The notes beneath the pieces are model-generated. The model was not told where the DNA came from. It was given only the letters and a program-made list of their open reading frames with translations, and searched no databases. The translations under genes were made by a program, and so were the position numbers. A DNA stretch of 64,000 nt from Donghicola tyrosinivorans (lineage in GTDB: Bacteria > Pseudomonadota > Alphaproteobacteria > Rhodobacterales > Rhodobacteraceae): assembly GCF_003003355.1 (NCBI RefSeq), contig NZ_PVTQ01000014.1, forward strand, positions 37,225-101,224, in the 5' to 3' direction. Position 1 is the first letter of the stretch. Every line of letters starts with the position of its first letter. Positions 24,324 through 32,958 of this stretch are shown here, one piece after another.

Positions 24324-25699
24324 TTTACACCGCTTTTCGCAAACAGGGCCGCAATTGCACAGGACGCCAGCCGCGCCTTTTCATCATCGGACCGAGAGGT
24401 CAGGATGATCGGGCATTTGGCCCCCAGAACAATCCCGCCAGCCTCGGCACCCGCCACAAAGGTCAGTTCTTTGGCCAGCATGTTGCCCGCCTCCATATTG
24501 GGGGCGATCAGGATATCGGCATGACCGGCTACGGCGGATTTGATGCCCTTGGTGCGGGCGGCCTCGATATCGATGGCGTTGTCCATCGCCAGTGGTCCAT
24601 CCACGATCCCGCCGCGAATCTGGCCGCGATCTGCCATCTTGGACAGCACCGCCGCATCAAGGGTCGAGGGGATTTTGGGGGTCACAGTCTCGACGGCAGA
24701 CAGCACGCCGACCTTGGGCTGCACCGTGCCAAGCGCAATCGCCAGATCAATAGCGTTCTGGATGATGTCCACTTTGGTTTCCAGATCAGGCGCGATGTTG
24801 ATGGCCGCGTCCGACACCATCAGCAAATGGTCCAGACCAGGCACATCCATCACGAAGATATGGCTGAGGCGTCGCCCGATGCGCAGGCCAGTGTCCTTGC
24901 GCAGAACAGCACTCAGAAGAACATCCGTGTGCAAATGCCCTTTCATCAGGGCTTGGGCGCGGCCTTCATGAACCAACTGGCAGGCCAGTTCAGCGGCCTC
25001 TTGATGGCTGGCAGTGTGCAGCACCTCATGCTGTGAGATATCCGCGCCGATCTCGGCAGCGGCGGCAGCAATCTTGCTGCGGTCTCCGATCAGAATCGGC
25101 CGAATGATCGTGTGCTCATGGGCCAGCAAAGCGCCGCCAAGGCTGTTGGGCTCTTCGGGGCAGACCACGGCAGTCGGGATGGCGGGCAGGGGCTCGGCCT
25201 GATGCAGGATGCGATCAAAATGCACATGACGCTGGACGCGCAGGGTGGGCAGGTCATCGATGTTGAAGGTCATCTTGCGCTCTGGCGCGATGACCACAGC
25301 CTCGCCGTGCAGGATTTGCGCGCCGCCCTTTTGCGAGACCGTGGTGCGCAGGCGCACGCGGCGGTCAGGCAGTTTTTCTAGCAGATGCACCCGGGCAACT
25401 AGCGTATCGCCCGCATGGGCAAGGCCAGTCCAATGCAGTGTCTGGCTTTCGTAGATTGTTCCTGGGCCGGGCAGCAGGTTCCCCAGCACGGACGAGATCA
25501 ACGCACCCACCCAAGCCGAGGGGGCCTGTGCCTCAGGCAGCCCATCCTGATCGCCGTCTTCATGGGGCAAGTGCAACGGATTAAGGTTGCCAGAGGCGTT
25601 GGCAAAGACGAATAGGTCATCCGCCAGACACAGCCGTTCGGTGCTGGCCTCTTGTCCAGCGGTTAGGTCGTCATAGGGGATGTTTTCAAGCAATTTCAT
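24320..25699 (-). CDS. MaoC-like/phosphate acyltransferase fusion
   Basis: A 459-residue two-domain enzyme. Residues about 5-140 form a MaoC/hot-dog hydratase-like domain (FANASGNLNPLHLPHED with the conserved Asn and His). Residues about 155-455 form a phosphate acetyl/butyryltransferase (PTA_PTB) domain with ALMKGHLHTDVLLSAVL, VMDVPGLDHLLMVSDAAINI and a TSRSDDEKARLASC C-terminus. This fusion is common in Alphaproteobacteria, where it is annotated as bifunctional enoyl-CoA hydratase/phosphate acetyltransferase. It would convert acyl-CoA plus phosphate to acyl phosphate for AckA. It lies directly after fabI (27-base gap) and before ackA. Confidence 0.92.
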   Translation of the reverse strand: MKLLENIPYDDLTAGQEASTERLCLADDLFVFANASGNLNPLHLPHEDGDQDGLPEAQAPSAWVGALISSVLGNLLPGPGTIYESQTLHWTGLAHAGDTLVARVHLLEKLPDRRVRLRTTVSQKGGAQILHGEAVVIAPERKMTFNIDDLPTLRVQRHVHFDRILHQAEPLPAIPTAVVCPEEPNSLGGALLAHEHTIIRPILIGDRSKIAAAAAEIGADISQHEVLHTASHQEAAELACQLVHEGRAQALMKGHLHTDVLLSAVLRKDTGLRIGRRLSHIFVMDVPGLDHLLMVSDAAINIAPDLETKVDIIQNAIDLAIALGTVQPKVGVLSAVETVTPKIPSTLDAAVLSKMADRGQIRGGIVDGPLAMDNAIDIEAARTKGIKSAVAGHADILIAPNMEAGNMLAKELTFVAGAEAGGIVLGAKCPIILTSRSDDEKARLASCAIAALFAKSGVK

Positions 25700-25726
25700 G
25701 AGGTTGTTCTGCGTTGTTCGGAAGGG

Positions 25727-26485
25727 TTATGAGCGCAAGGAATAGCCGCCGTCCAGCATATGCACGCCGCCGGTGATGTTGCGCGCCGCATCGCTGGCCA
25801 GAAAGGCCGCGAATGCGCCAGTCTCGTCAATTGTGGTCAGGCGGCCCGTCGGCGTCGCGTCTTGCGCCTTCTTCATCAGGCTGTCGAATTCCGGCAAACC
25901 ATTGGCCGCACGGGTCGAGATCGGCCCCGGTGACAGGGCGTTCACGCTGATCCCCTTGGGGCCAAGCTCAACCGCCGCATAGCGGGTCACCGATTGCAGC
26001 GCGGCTTTGACTGGGCCCATGATGTTGTAGTTCTCGACCACCTTGTCGGCTCCTAGGTAGCTGACCGTCATACATGCCCCTCCATCACACATTAGCGGCT
26101 CTGACGCTTTGATCAGGCGCAAGAAAGAATGGACCGAAACATCCATCGCCAGCGCGACCCCATCGGCGCTGGTGTCTACCACGCGGCCATAAAGATCGTC
26201 TTTGGGGCAGAATGCGATGGAGTGGACTAGAATATCCAGCTTGCCCCATTTTTTGTGGATTTCCTGAAATAACGCGTCCTGTTCGGCGGGGTTTTCCACG
26301 TCCAGCGGAGCCAGAATGTCAGCATCCAGTTCGGTTGCCAGCGCCTGAACATAGGGCAGGGCCTTGGCGTTCAGAGAGGTCAGCGCCAGATCGGCCCCCG
26401 CTGCATGCATCGCTTTGGCAATTCCGTAGGCGATGGAATGGTCGTTGGCGATCCCGACAATTAGCGCTTTCTTTCCCTGCAACAT
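25727..26485 (-). CDS. fabI: Enoyl-ACP reductase FabI
   Basis: A 252-residue short-chain-dehydrogenase-fold enoyl-acyl carrier protein reductase. The NAD-binding stretch IVGIANDHSIAYGIAKAM is diagnostic of FabI rather than other SDRs. The catalytic YNIMGPVKAAL gives Tyr-x6-Lys, and the substrate-loop region SPGPISTRAANGLPEFD follows. It performs the last reduction in each fatty-acid elongation round. The start at 26485 has AAGGGGATCGCCT before it; the longer frame upstream reads through the tRNA and is spurious. It probably shares an operon with the acyltransferase and ackA. Roseobacter relatives often place a FabI paralogue with this pta-ack pair. Confidence 0.93.
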   Translation of the reverse strand: MLQGKKALIVGIANDHSIAYGIAKAMHAAGADLALTSLNAKALPYVQALATELDADILAPLDVENPAEQDALFQEIHKKWGKLDILVHSIAFCPKDDLYGRVVDTSADGVALAMDVSVHSFLRLIKASEPLMCDGGACMTVSYLGADKVVENYNIMGPVKAALQSVTRYAAVELGPKGISVNALSPGPISTRAANGLPEFDSLMKKAQDATPTGRLTTIDETGAFAAFLASDAARNITGGVHMLDGGYSLRS

Positions 26486-26643
26486 AGGCGATCCCCTTGT
26501 GTCTGCGGTGCTTTTGAAAACTGTCCCACACCAAGATGACAATCCTACTGCAATCGGGCGCTGCGGGTGGATTTCCACAGAATTGTCAGCGGCTTGCTGC
26601 CTTGATAGGCGCAAATGCAGTAGATCGGAGAGGTTTTGGAAAA

Positions 26644-26719
26644 TGGTAGGCCCGGCAGGATTTGAACCCGCAACCAAAGCGTTATGAGCGCTCTGCTCTA
26701 ACCGTTGAGCTACAGGCCC
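26644..26719 (-). tRNA. tRNA with CAT anticodon (Ile2 or Met)
   Basis: A 76-base tRNA. The D-arm is TAGCTCAACGGTTAGAGCA, the anticodon loop CTCATAA (CAT) and the T-arm GCGGGTTCAAATCCTGC, with discriminator A and encoded CCA. The acceptor stem GGGCCTG/CGGGCCT has a G-U first pair. It is not initiator-like, since it lacks the three G-C pairs in the anticodon stem. The stem sequence resembles the lysidine-modified tRNA-Ile2 of related bacteria more than elongator Met, but the two cannot be separated by eye. Confidence 0.93.
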
Positions 26720-26795
26720 CCCATGGGCGCTTTGCTAAATTGCGCGGGGTATCGCGTCAAGGGGCCGTCGCTGCTTCAAGTTGCAAAGTTAGAGA

Positions 26796-26826
26796 GGCGG
26801 GCAGGGGAATAAGCCCCGCGCCCGCC
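26796..26826 (-). terminator. Possible terminator after the RTX gene
   Basis: On the minus strand, 8 bases after the stop at 26835, GGCGGGC pairs with GCCCGCC and an inner GGGG-CTTATT-CCCC hairpin. It is followed only by TCTCTAACTTT, so the T-tract is weak. Confidence 0.5.
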
Positions 26827-26834
26827 CGCAGAAA

Positions 26835-28040
26835 TCACGCAAACAGGAAATCGTCTGCGCTCAGATCAGCCTTGGCGACCCCCAGAAGCTCGACTGAGCT
26901 GGAATCATAGACAACAATCGCGTTGCCAGCGGTGTTCTGGTTGATCGTCAGGTCCGCATATTTGGTGGCGGCGCTAATCTTGATATGGTCGATACCCACT
27001 TCGAAATCAGAGATAGCGTTGTGGTCAAAGTCCGCGCCCGCAAAAACAAATGTGTCCGCGCCGGTGCCGCCCGAGACATAGTCATTGCCCCGACGCAGCA
27101 GGAAGGTGTCATCGCCCGCGTTGCCGCGGAAATAGTTGTCATTGGCGTCATCGAAGAACCGGTCAGCGCCTGCGGTGCCATAGACACCCTCGATCGAAAC
27201 AACGCGGTCGCGGTTGCCAAAGCCGTCGGTGACAAAGCCCTGATCCAGTCGGGCGACGATGGCGCTGTATCCGCCGTAATCGTCATCATCGTCATAGCGC
27301 ACGTAATCCCGGCCGCCGCGCCCGTTGAATACGTCATTTCCTGCAAAGCCGGTAAAGACGTTGTCCGCCGCGTTGCCGCGCATCACATCGTTCTTATAGG
27401 TGCCGGTGATCTGCTCGATCCCGTTGAAGGTGTCTGTATTGCCATCAGGGCCGGTTCCGGTGCCTGCCCGCAGATCCACCACAATGCCGCGATTTCCCAG
27501 CCACGGACGCCAGAAGGATTGGGAATAATCCACCACATCCACACCTGCGCCCCCGATGTAGGTGTCAGAGCCACCCATATCCATGATGTAATCCTGACCG
27601 GCCAGAGCTTTGACCACGTCATTGCCGGTGCCTGTGTAGATCAGATCGGCCTGCGCAGAGCCGAAATAGTTCAGGTTCCGGTCGGTGATCATCTCCCACA
27701 AAAGGTTTCCGCCATCGGTTAGCATTTTCGAGGCAAAGGTGGCGGCGCTGAAATTGAGGTTGCTGGCGCGCATCGCGACGGCGCCGTCGTCGGTGTACCA
27801 GGTGATTGTGGTGATGGTGCCGGAGGACAGGGATTGGCTGCCTGCGTTGGTACCGAAGGCAATGTCATAGGCGGTGCCGTCCGCGACAGTGGCCTCGAAC
27901 CGGTAGGGCGTGGTGCCAAGTGCGCTGCTCAGGACGGTGCCTGTGATTGCAGTCTGAGAGATCGATGTCAGCGCGTAATTCTGGAACTTGCTGTAGGTGC
28001 TGGTTCCGCTGGATGCGGGGAAAAATTTGATTTGGGCCAT
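26835..28040 (-). CDS. RTX calcium-binding secreted protein
   Basis: A 401-residue protein with haemolysin-type Ca-binding repeats. The N-terminal roughly 145 residues ([20 protein letters not shown] onward) are beta-rich with no known domain. From about 145, GGxGxD-like nonapeptides appear: [53 protein letters not shown] and [18 protein letters not shown]. They end in the C-terminal DHIKISA...DDFLFA region typical of type I secretion signals. There is no Sec signal peptide, as expected. AAGGAGGAAGACCT makes the start at 28040 certain. No ABC/HlyD/TolC genes are adjacent, so export would rely on genes elsewhere. It is divergent from purM. Its effector function is unknown; surface adhesin or matrix protein is plausible. 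Confidence 0.88.
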   Translation of the reverse strand: MAQIKFFPASSGTSTYSKFQNYALTSISQTAITGTVLSSALGTTPYRFEATVADGTAYDIAFGTNAGSQSLSSGTITTITWYTDDGAVAMRASNLNFSAATFASKMLTDGGNLLWEMITDRNLNYFGSAQADLIYTGTGNDVVKALAGQDYIMDMGGSDTYIGGAGVDVVDYSQSFWRPWLGNRGIVVDLRAGTGTGPDGNTDTFNGIEQITGTYKNDVMRGNAADNVFTGFAGNDVFNGRGGRDYVRYDDDDDYGGYSAIVARLDQGFVTDGFGNRDRVVSIEGVYGTAGADRFFDDANDNYFRGNAGDDTFLLRRGNDYVSGGTGADTFVFAGADFDHNAISDFEVGIDHIKISAATKYADLTINQNTAGNAIVVYDSSSVELLGVAKADLSADDFLFA

Positions 28041-28212
28041 AGGTCTTCCTCCTTGGGGAGAGCTAAACGGGCATGAGTCGCCTTTTGCGAGTCTTTGCGT
28101 TTGCAGAAAGCCTTTCCAAGTCACACTTCGGTGGCTGGCAGTTTTCCGCGGGGCATTGCCCTTGGCAGCGCATTTCTGTATCGCCTCAGCAACACGTTTT
28201 CAGGGGACCGAC

Positions 28213-29259
28213 ATGACCGAGAACAAGAACGGGCTGACCTACGCCGAAGCTGGCGTGAACATCGATGCTGGCAACGCGCTGGTGGATCGCATCAAACCGG
28301 CTGCGGCAAAGACCAAACGGTCGGGCGTTATGTCGGGTTTGGGTGGTTTCGGCGCGTTGTTCGATCTGAAAGCTGCAGGCTACAATGATCCCATTCTGGT
28401 GTCGGCCACCGATGGCGTTGGTACCAAGCTTCGCATCGCGATTGACACAGGTCACTTCAGCACCATCGGCATCGATCTGGTCGCCATGTGTGTGAACGAT
28501 CTGGTCTGTCAGGGCGCCGAGCCGCTGCTGTTCCTGGATTACTTTGCCACCGGCAAGCTGGATCTGGACGATGCGGCCACCATCATCGAAGGCATCGCCG
28601 AAGGCTGCCGTCTGTCGGGCGCGGCTTTGATCGGCGGCGAGACTGCGGAGATGCCGGGCATGTATCATGACGGCGATTTCGATCTGGCCGGTTTTGCAGT
28701 TGGCGCGATGGAACGCGGCGAAGACTTGCCCGCAGGTGTTGTCGAAGGTGACGTACTGCTGGGTCTGGCCTCGAACGGGGTGCACTCGAACGGTTATTCG
28801 CTGGTGCGCCGCGTTGTGGATCACGCTGGTCTGACTTGGGCCGACAAAGCACCCTTCGCTGATGCGTCCGTGGGCGAGGCGCTGCTGGCGCCGACCCGTC
28901 TTTACGTCAAACAGTGTCTGGCAGCGGTTCGCGCTGGCGGCGTTCACGCGCTGGCCCACATCACGGGTGGCGGCCTGACCGAAAACCTGCCCCGCGTTCT
29001 GCCCGAGGGCCTTGGCGCCGAGATTGATCTGGACGCATGGGAACTGCCCGCTGTCTTTGCTTGGATGCAGGGCGTTGCCGGTATCGTGGAGCCCGAGATG
29101 CTGAAGACCTTCAACTGCGGCGTTGGCATGGTTCTGGCTGTCTCTGCTGACCGCGCCGAAGCACTGGCCGAGCTGCTGCGCGGCGAAGGCGAAACCGTTT
29201 ACACCCTCGGTACTGTCGTGAAGGGTGAAGGCGTCAGCTACAAAGGCAAGCTGTCGTGA
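28213..29259 (+). CDS. purM: Phosphoribosylformylglycinamidine cyclo-ligase PurM
   Basis: A 348-residue AIR synthetase, step 5 of purine biosynthesis: FGAM plus ATP to aminoimidazole ribotide. Recognisable motifs are [54 protein letters not shown] and the Gly-rich [20 protein letters not shown], plus [16 protein letters not shown]. The start at 28213 follows GGGGACCGAC. Reading frame upstream of it is non-coding. It overlaps purN by 4 bases (GTGA), giving a purM-purN operon. The divergent gene is the RTX protein, with about 170 bases of shared promoter region. Confidence 0.97.
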   Translation: MTENKNGLTYAEAGVNIDAGNALVDRIKPAAAKTKRSGVMSGLGGFGALFDLKAAGYNDPILVSATDGVGTKLRIAIDTGHFSTIGIDLVAMCVNDLVCQGAEPLLFLDYFATGKLDLDDAATIIEGIAEGCRLSGAALIGGETAEMPGMYHDGDFDLAGFAVGAMERGEDLPAGVVEGDVLLGLASNGVHSNGYSLVRRVVDHAGLTWADKAPFADASVGEALLAPTRLYVKQCLAAVRAGGVHALAHITGGGLTENLPRVLPEGLGAEIDLDAWELPAVFAWMQGVAGIVEPEMLKTFNCGVGMVLAVSADRAEALAELLRGEGETVYTLGTVVKGEGVSYKGKLS

Positions 29260-29831
29260 TCCGTACCGCCATTCTTATCTCGGGTGGCGGATCGAACATG
29301 GTGCGTCTGGCCGAGTCGATGACCGGCGATCATCCGGCCCGTCCGGTTCTGGTCGTCTCGAACCGGCCGGATGCGGGTGGGCTTTTGAAGGCCCGCGACA
29401 TGGGGATCGAAACCGCTGTGGTGGACCACAAGGACTTCGCCGACCGCGATGCCTTTGAGGCGCGTCTGCATGAGGTCCTGATGGGCGCAAAGCCCGATGT
29501 GGTCTGTCTGGCGGGCTTTATGCGGGTTCTGAACCCCGGTTTCGTGCAGAAATGGCAGGGGCGGATGCTGAACATCCACCCGTCGCTGTTGCCTAAATAT
29601 AAGGGCCTGCACACCCATCAACGGGCAATCGATGCAGGGGATTCCTGTGGCGGCGTGACCGTCCATATGGTGACGCCTGCTTTGGATGATGGCCCGATCC
29701 TTGGCCAGACCCGCGTGCCGATCCTTGATGGGGATAGCGCGGATGATCTGGCCTCTCGTGTGCTTAAAGCGGAACACGCCCTTTATCCGGCGGTCTTCCG
29801 GCGTTTCGTTGAAAACTCGTTTCCCGCCTGA
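29256..29831 (+). CDS. purN: Phosphoribosylglycinamide formyltransferase PurN
   Basis: A 191-residue GAR transformylase using 10-formyl-tetrahydrofolate, step 3 of purine synthesis. The start is GTG, overlapping the purM stop. Family motifs are [29 protein letters not shown], the catalytic Asn/His region [20 protein letters not shown] and [19 protein letters not shown] with the conserved Asp. Length is normal (190-215). Ribonuclease D follows after 65 bases and may be in the same transcript. Confidence 0.96.
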   Translation: MIRTAILISGGGSNMVRLAESMTGDHPARPVLVVSNRPDAGGLLKARDMGIETAVVDHKDFADRDAFEARLHEVLMGAKPDVVCLAGFMRVLNPGFVQKWQGRMLNIHPSLLPKYKGLHTHQRAIDAGDSCGGVTVHMVTPALDDGPILGQTRVPILDGDSADDLASRVLKAEHALYPAVFRRFVENSFPA

Positions 29832-29896
29832 TTTCTGCCTTTCAAACATGGGGGCAGGTGTCTAGGCTGACGGAAATCTAGAAAAAAGACCTGTTG

Positions 29897-31054
29897 ATGA
29901 AGACCCTTACCACGACCGAAGAACTGGCAGCCTTCTGCGCTGAGGCCGCAAAATGCGATTATGTGACTGTTGACACCGAGTTTCTGCGCGAGCGGACCTA
30001 TTACTCGAAGCTGTGTCTGGTCCAGCTGGCCTATCGCGGCGATTTTGGCGAGGACGCGGTTCTGGTTGATCCGCTGGTCAACACGCTGGATCTGGCTCCG
30101 CTGTATGAGCTGTTCCAGAATGAAGCGGTCGTAAAGGTCTTCCACGCAGCCCGTCAAGATCTGGAAATCTTCTACGTGGACAAGGGGATCATCCCCAGCC
30201 CGATGTTCGACACACAGGTTGCCGCGATGGTCTGCGGCTTTGGCGAGCAGGTGGGATATGAGACCTTGGTTCGCAAAATCCCCAAGAAATCACTGGATAA
30301 GACCTCGCGTTTCACCGACTGGTCGCGCCGCCCTTTGAGCGATGCGCAAAAGACCTACGCTTTGGCCGATGTGACCCATCTGCGCGATATCTACGAATAT
30401 CTGGCCGAGCGTCTGCGTAAAACCGGTCGCGCTAAATGGGTGTCGGAAGAGCTGAAAACCCTGACCGCGCCTGAAACCTATCAGGTTCACCCCGAAGACG
30501 CGTGGCTGCGGATCAAGACCCGCACCAACTCTGGCCGGTTCTTGGCTGTGGTGCGTGAACTGGCGCGCTTCCGTGAATTCTACGCGCAAAGCAACGACGT
30601 TCCGCGCAGCCGTGTCATGAAAGACGATGCGATTCTGGAACTGGCCTCGACCAAGCCCGCAAACATGCAGGATCTGGGGCGCTCGCGCCTGTTGCTGCGC
30701 GAAGCCCGCAAGGGCGAGATCGCTGACGGTATTCTTGCGGCGGTGAAGGCTGGTGTGGATTGTGCGCAGGAGAACCTGCCCAAAGTCGAAGATCCGCGTG
30801 AGAAATTGCAGGTCAATCCGGCTCTGGCCGATCTGCTGCGCGTACTGCTGAAGGCCAAAACCGAAGAGTTCGATGTGGCGCAAAAGCTGATCGCCTCGGC
30901 GCAGGATCTGGATGCGATTGCCGCCGGTCAGCGGGACGTGGTGGCCCTGAAAGGCTGGCGCAAGGAAGTCTTCGGCAATGACGCGCTACGCCTGTGTGAT
31001 GGTGAAATCGGATTGGCCGCAAAAGGCAGTAAAATCAAAATCTTCGACCTCTGA
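29897..31054 (+). CDS. rnd: Ribonuclease D
   Basis: A 385-residue 3'-5' exoribonuclease of the DEDD superfamily that trims tRNA and other structured RNA ends. The exonuclease domain covers residues about 1-170. Exo I is VTVDTEFLRERTYY, Exo II is VFHAARQDLEIFY, and the Exo III region is SDAQKTYALADVTHLRDIYEYL with Tyr and Asp. HRDC domains follow (about 205-290). The ATG at 29897 is used rather than the TTG one codon before. It follows purN and ends before a strong terminator at 31082. Confidence 0.95.
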   Translation: MKTLTTTEELAAFCAEAAKCDYVTVDTEFLRERTYYSKLCLVQLAYRGDFGEDAVLVDPLVNTLDLAPLYELFQNEAVVKVFHAARQDLEIFYVDKGIIPSPMFDTQVAAMVCGFGEQVGYETLVRKIPKKSLDKTSRFTDWSRRPLSDAQKTYALADVTHLRDIYEYLAERLRKTGRAKWVSEELKTLTAPETYQVHPEDAWLRIKTRTNSGRFLAVVRELARFREFYAQSNDVPRSRVMKDDAILELASTKPANMQDLGRSRLLLREARKGEIADGILAAVKAGVDCAQENLPKVEDPREKLQVNPALADLLRVLLKAKTEEFDVAQKLIASAQDLDAIAAGQRDVVALKGWRKEVFGNDALRLCDGEIGLAAKGSKIKIFDL

Positions 31055-31081
31055 CTTGATAGAGTAGTTGAGGTGGAAAGA

Positions 31082-31104
31082 AGGGGCGCTAGTCGCCCCT
31101 TTTT
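31082..31104. terminator. rnd terminator
   Basis: AGGGGCG-CTAGT-CGCCCCT followed by TTTT lies 27 bases after the rnd stop. The convergent lipoprotein gene ends at 31122. The left A-run (AAAGAA) is imperfect, so it mainly serves the plus strand. Confidence 0.88.
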
Positions 31105-31121
31105 GCACTTCCGGCTTTGGG

Positions 31122-31604
31122 TTAGCGGCGGATTTGCAACGCGTTGGTGGCGCTGCGAACTTCGATCCGTTTGACGCCTTCCAGCGACTGGCGCGAGATT
31201 TTGACGGCCGCAGTAATTTCACGGGTGCGCTGGGGACCGACAGTCGTTGCAAAATCGGGCGGCAGGACCACGAAATCATAGACCAGCGTTGCGCTGTCCT
31301 CGCTGAAGGCGGGGATCAGTGCGGCGTTGGTATAGCCCTGACGGTCCGCAACGCCCATGGCGCGGATGATGATCGCACCGGGGATTTGGTCGGTGTCGAT
31401 GGACGCCAATGCGGCAATGCGCAGGCCCTCGGTCTGATCATCCAGCATCACCCGCTGCATCGGAGCGCCATCAGCGGTGACGTCGGCGGCGCGGGCCTCT
31501 TTACCGCCCCACCAGTTCAGCGGGTTGAACGAGGAATCACGCACAGTGGCGCAGCCGGACACGACAAGCAGGCAGCAAAGGGCGGCGGGCAGGGTTCGGA
31601 TCAT
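31122..31604 (-). CDS. Lipoprotein of unknown function
   Basis: A 160-residue lipoprotein. The signal MIRTLPAALCCLLVVSGC ends in a lipobox (VSGC), so it is anchored at about Cys18. Shortly after comes NPLNWWGGKEARA, a tryptophan pair near the lipid anchor seen in several small alphaproteobacterial lipoproteins of unknown function. The remainder is a mixed alpha/beta region with no known catalytic motif (AALASIDTDQIPGAIIIRAM). It is a stand-alone gene, convergent with rnd and divergent from sufE. CATGGAGAAACC-type sequence around the start gives a modest ribosome binding site. Function unknown. Confidence 0.78.
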   Translation of the reverse strand: MIRTLPAALCCLLVVSGCATVRDSSFNPLNWWGGKEARAADVTADGAPMQRVMLDDQTEGLRIAALASIDTDQIPGAIIIRAMGVADRQGYTNAALIPAFSEDSATLVYDFVVLPPDFATTVGPQRTREITAAVKISRQSLEGVKRIEVRSATNALQIRR

Positions 31605-31731
31605 GGAGAAACCTCGTCTTCGGATTACGGAATAAGGGCTATCCTAACTGACTGTCCTTGAAAAGCCTTTGCGCACTGGACCTTTGACGGTCAGCGACTT
31701 AATTCAGGAAGACGTTCTGCAAGGAGAAATC

Positions 31732-32142
31732 ATGGCCAGCGCTGCATTCGAAGAGATTGTCGAGGATTTCGAGTTTCTGGACGATTGGGAAGACCGCTAC
31801 CGGATGGTGATCGAGCTTGGCAAAGCTATGCCGTCGATGGACGAGGCGTTGAAGGTTCCCGCCACCAAAGTTGAGGGCTGCGCCTCTCAGGTGTGGTTGC
31901 ATCCCGAGGTGAGCGCCGAGCGGTTCGATTTCACCGGCGACAGTGATGCAATCATCGTGCGCGGCCTGATCGCAGTTCTGCACAAGCTTTATGCGGGTCT
32001 GACGCCGGCCGAGGCTGCGAAAGTGGATGCGCGGGCCGAGTTGGCGCGTTTGGGGCTGGAAGAGAACCTGTCGTCCCAGCGATCGAACGGATTGAAAGCG
32101 ATGATCCAACGCCTTGGGGAACACGCGCGCGCTGCGGCCTAA
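31732..32142 (+). CDS. sufE: Sulfur transfer protein SufE
   Basis: A 136-residue SufE that takes sulfane sulfur from the cysteine desulfurase SufS and passes it to the SufBCD scaffold for Fe-S cluster assembly. The acceptor Cys is C50 in KVEGCASQVWLHP. Other family features are EEIVEDFEFLDDWEDRYRMV and the C-terminal half GLEENLSSQRSNGLKAMIQR. The start at 31732 has AAGGAG 7 bases before it; upstream reading frame is non-coding. No other suf genes are near, which is common in Rhodobacterales, where sufE is separate from the main suf operon. Confidence 0.96.
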   Translation: MASAAFEEIVEDFEFLDDWEDRYRMVIELGKAMPSMDEALKVPATKVEGCASQVWLHPEVSAERFDFTGDSDAIIVRGLIAVLHKLYAGLTPAEAAKVDARAELARLGLEENLSSQRSNGLKAMIQRLGEHARAAA

Positions 32143-32193
32143 GAGGCGCTTTTGGCGGCGGTCGCGCCGTTAGGTATTTTGACCAAGATGAAA

Positions 32194-32865
32194 TCAGATG
32201 TGCGGCGCAACCTGTTCAAGGCTGCGCTGTAGATCGCCGTATCCGGTCACTCGGCGCTCGAACGCGAGGCCGAGGCGGTCGGCGCAGGCGCGGGCTTTTT
32301 CCGTGAGAGCGGGATCTTCGGTTTGGGCTTGGTAGACCAGTTTGGTGTAATGGCCGAAGTACATATCCCTGAGTTGTGGATGGCGGTCGAGGCCGAGCGG
32401 TTTGATGACGAATGCATCGAACTGGCGGACGAGGAAGTCGGTCAGGTAGAAGGCCGAGATTTCGTCATTGGCCGCGAAGGCGGTGTTTCCTTCGAAGAAA
32501 CTATAGCAATGAGGGCCATCGAGCATCTGAACGCCGAGGTCTTTGCAGCGGGCTTGCAGCAGGCCGCCGGTACCGCAATCGGCATAAAGGACGAAGATTT
32601 TGTCGTAATCGTTTCGGTGGGCGATCACCTTTTCGGCCACAGCATCGGGGATTTTTTCGGGGCTGTTGTGCAGGATTGCGGGCAGGCACATCAGATCGAT
32701 GTGTGTCCATTTGTTGATGGCGATGATGTCCAGAACTTCCCGTGCAAGGGCACCGCATGCCAGCAGCAGAAGGCGGGCGGCACGGGGGGCGTCAACTTCG
32801 GTGTTTTCGAAGGTCAGGGCGCTGTCGTCAGGCAGGGCGTCACGGGGCGTTGTATCGGCGGTCAT
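32194..32865 (-). CDS. DUF1638 protein, partner of split methionine synthase
   Basis: A 223-residue DUF1638 protein. Visible features are the LLLACGALAREVLDIIAINK start of the domain, DLMCLPAILHNSPEKIPDAV, IFVLYADCGTGG and LDGPHCYSFFEG with conserved Cys/His residues that could bind metal. DUF1638 genes cluster with corrinoid-protein and methyltransferase genes. In roseobacters, fitness data link one to the split B12-dependent methionine synthase. Here it lies on the same strand downstream of the corrinoid protein and homocysteine methyltransferase genes, but is separated from them by a terminator and a Hint-domain gene. Proposed role: maturation or support of the B12 enzyme; chemistry unknown. 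Confidence 0.85.
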   Translation of the reverse strand: MTADTTPRDALPDDSALTFENTEVDAPRAARLLLLACGALAREVLDIIAINKWTHIDLMCLPAILHNSPEKIPDAVAEKVIAHRNDYDKIFVLYADCGTGGLLQARCKDLGVQMLDGPHCYSFFEGNTAFAANDEISAFYLTDFLVRQFDAFVIKPLGLDRHPQLRDMYFGHYTKLVYQAQTEDPALTEKARACADRLGLAFERRVTGYGDLQRSLEQVAPHI

Positions 32866-32958
32866 GGCGGTCCTTGGACGGTTGGGGCGCCGTGTGATGC
32901 TACTGCAAGTACAGGGGCGCTGAAAGCGCTGCCAGCGACCAATGAGATGCAGGGGCCG

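Noticed and set aside
26433..26687. Plus-strand frame ending GPAGFEPATKAL over the CAT tRNA
   Set aside because: Typical spurious translation of a tRNA antisense strand; it covers the fabI start in the other direction.
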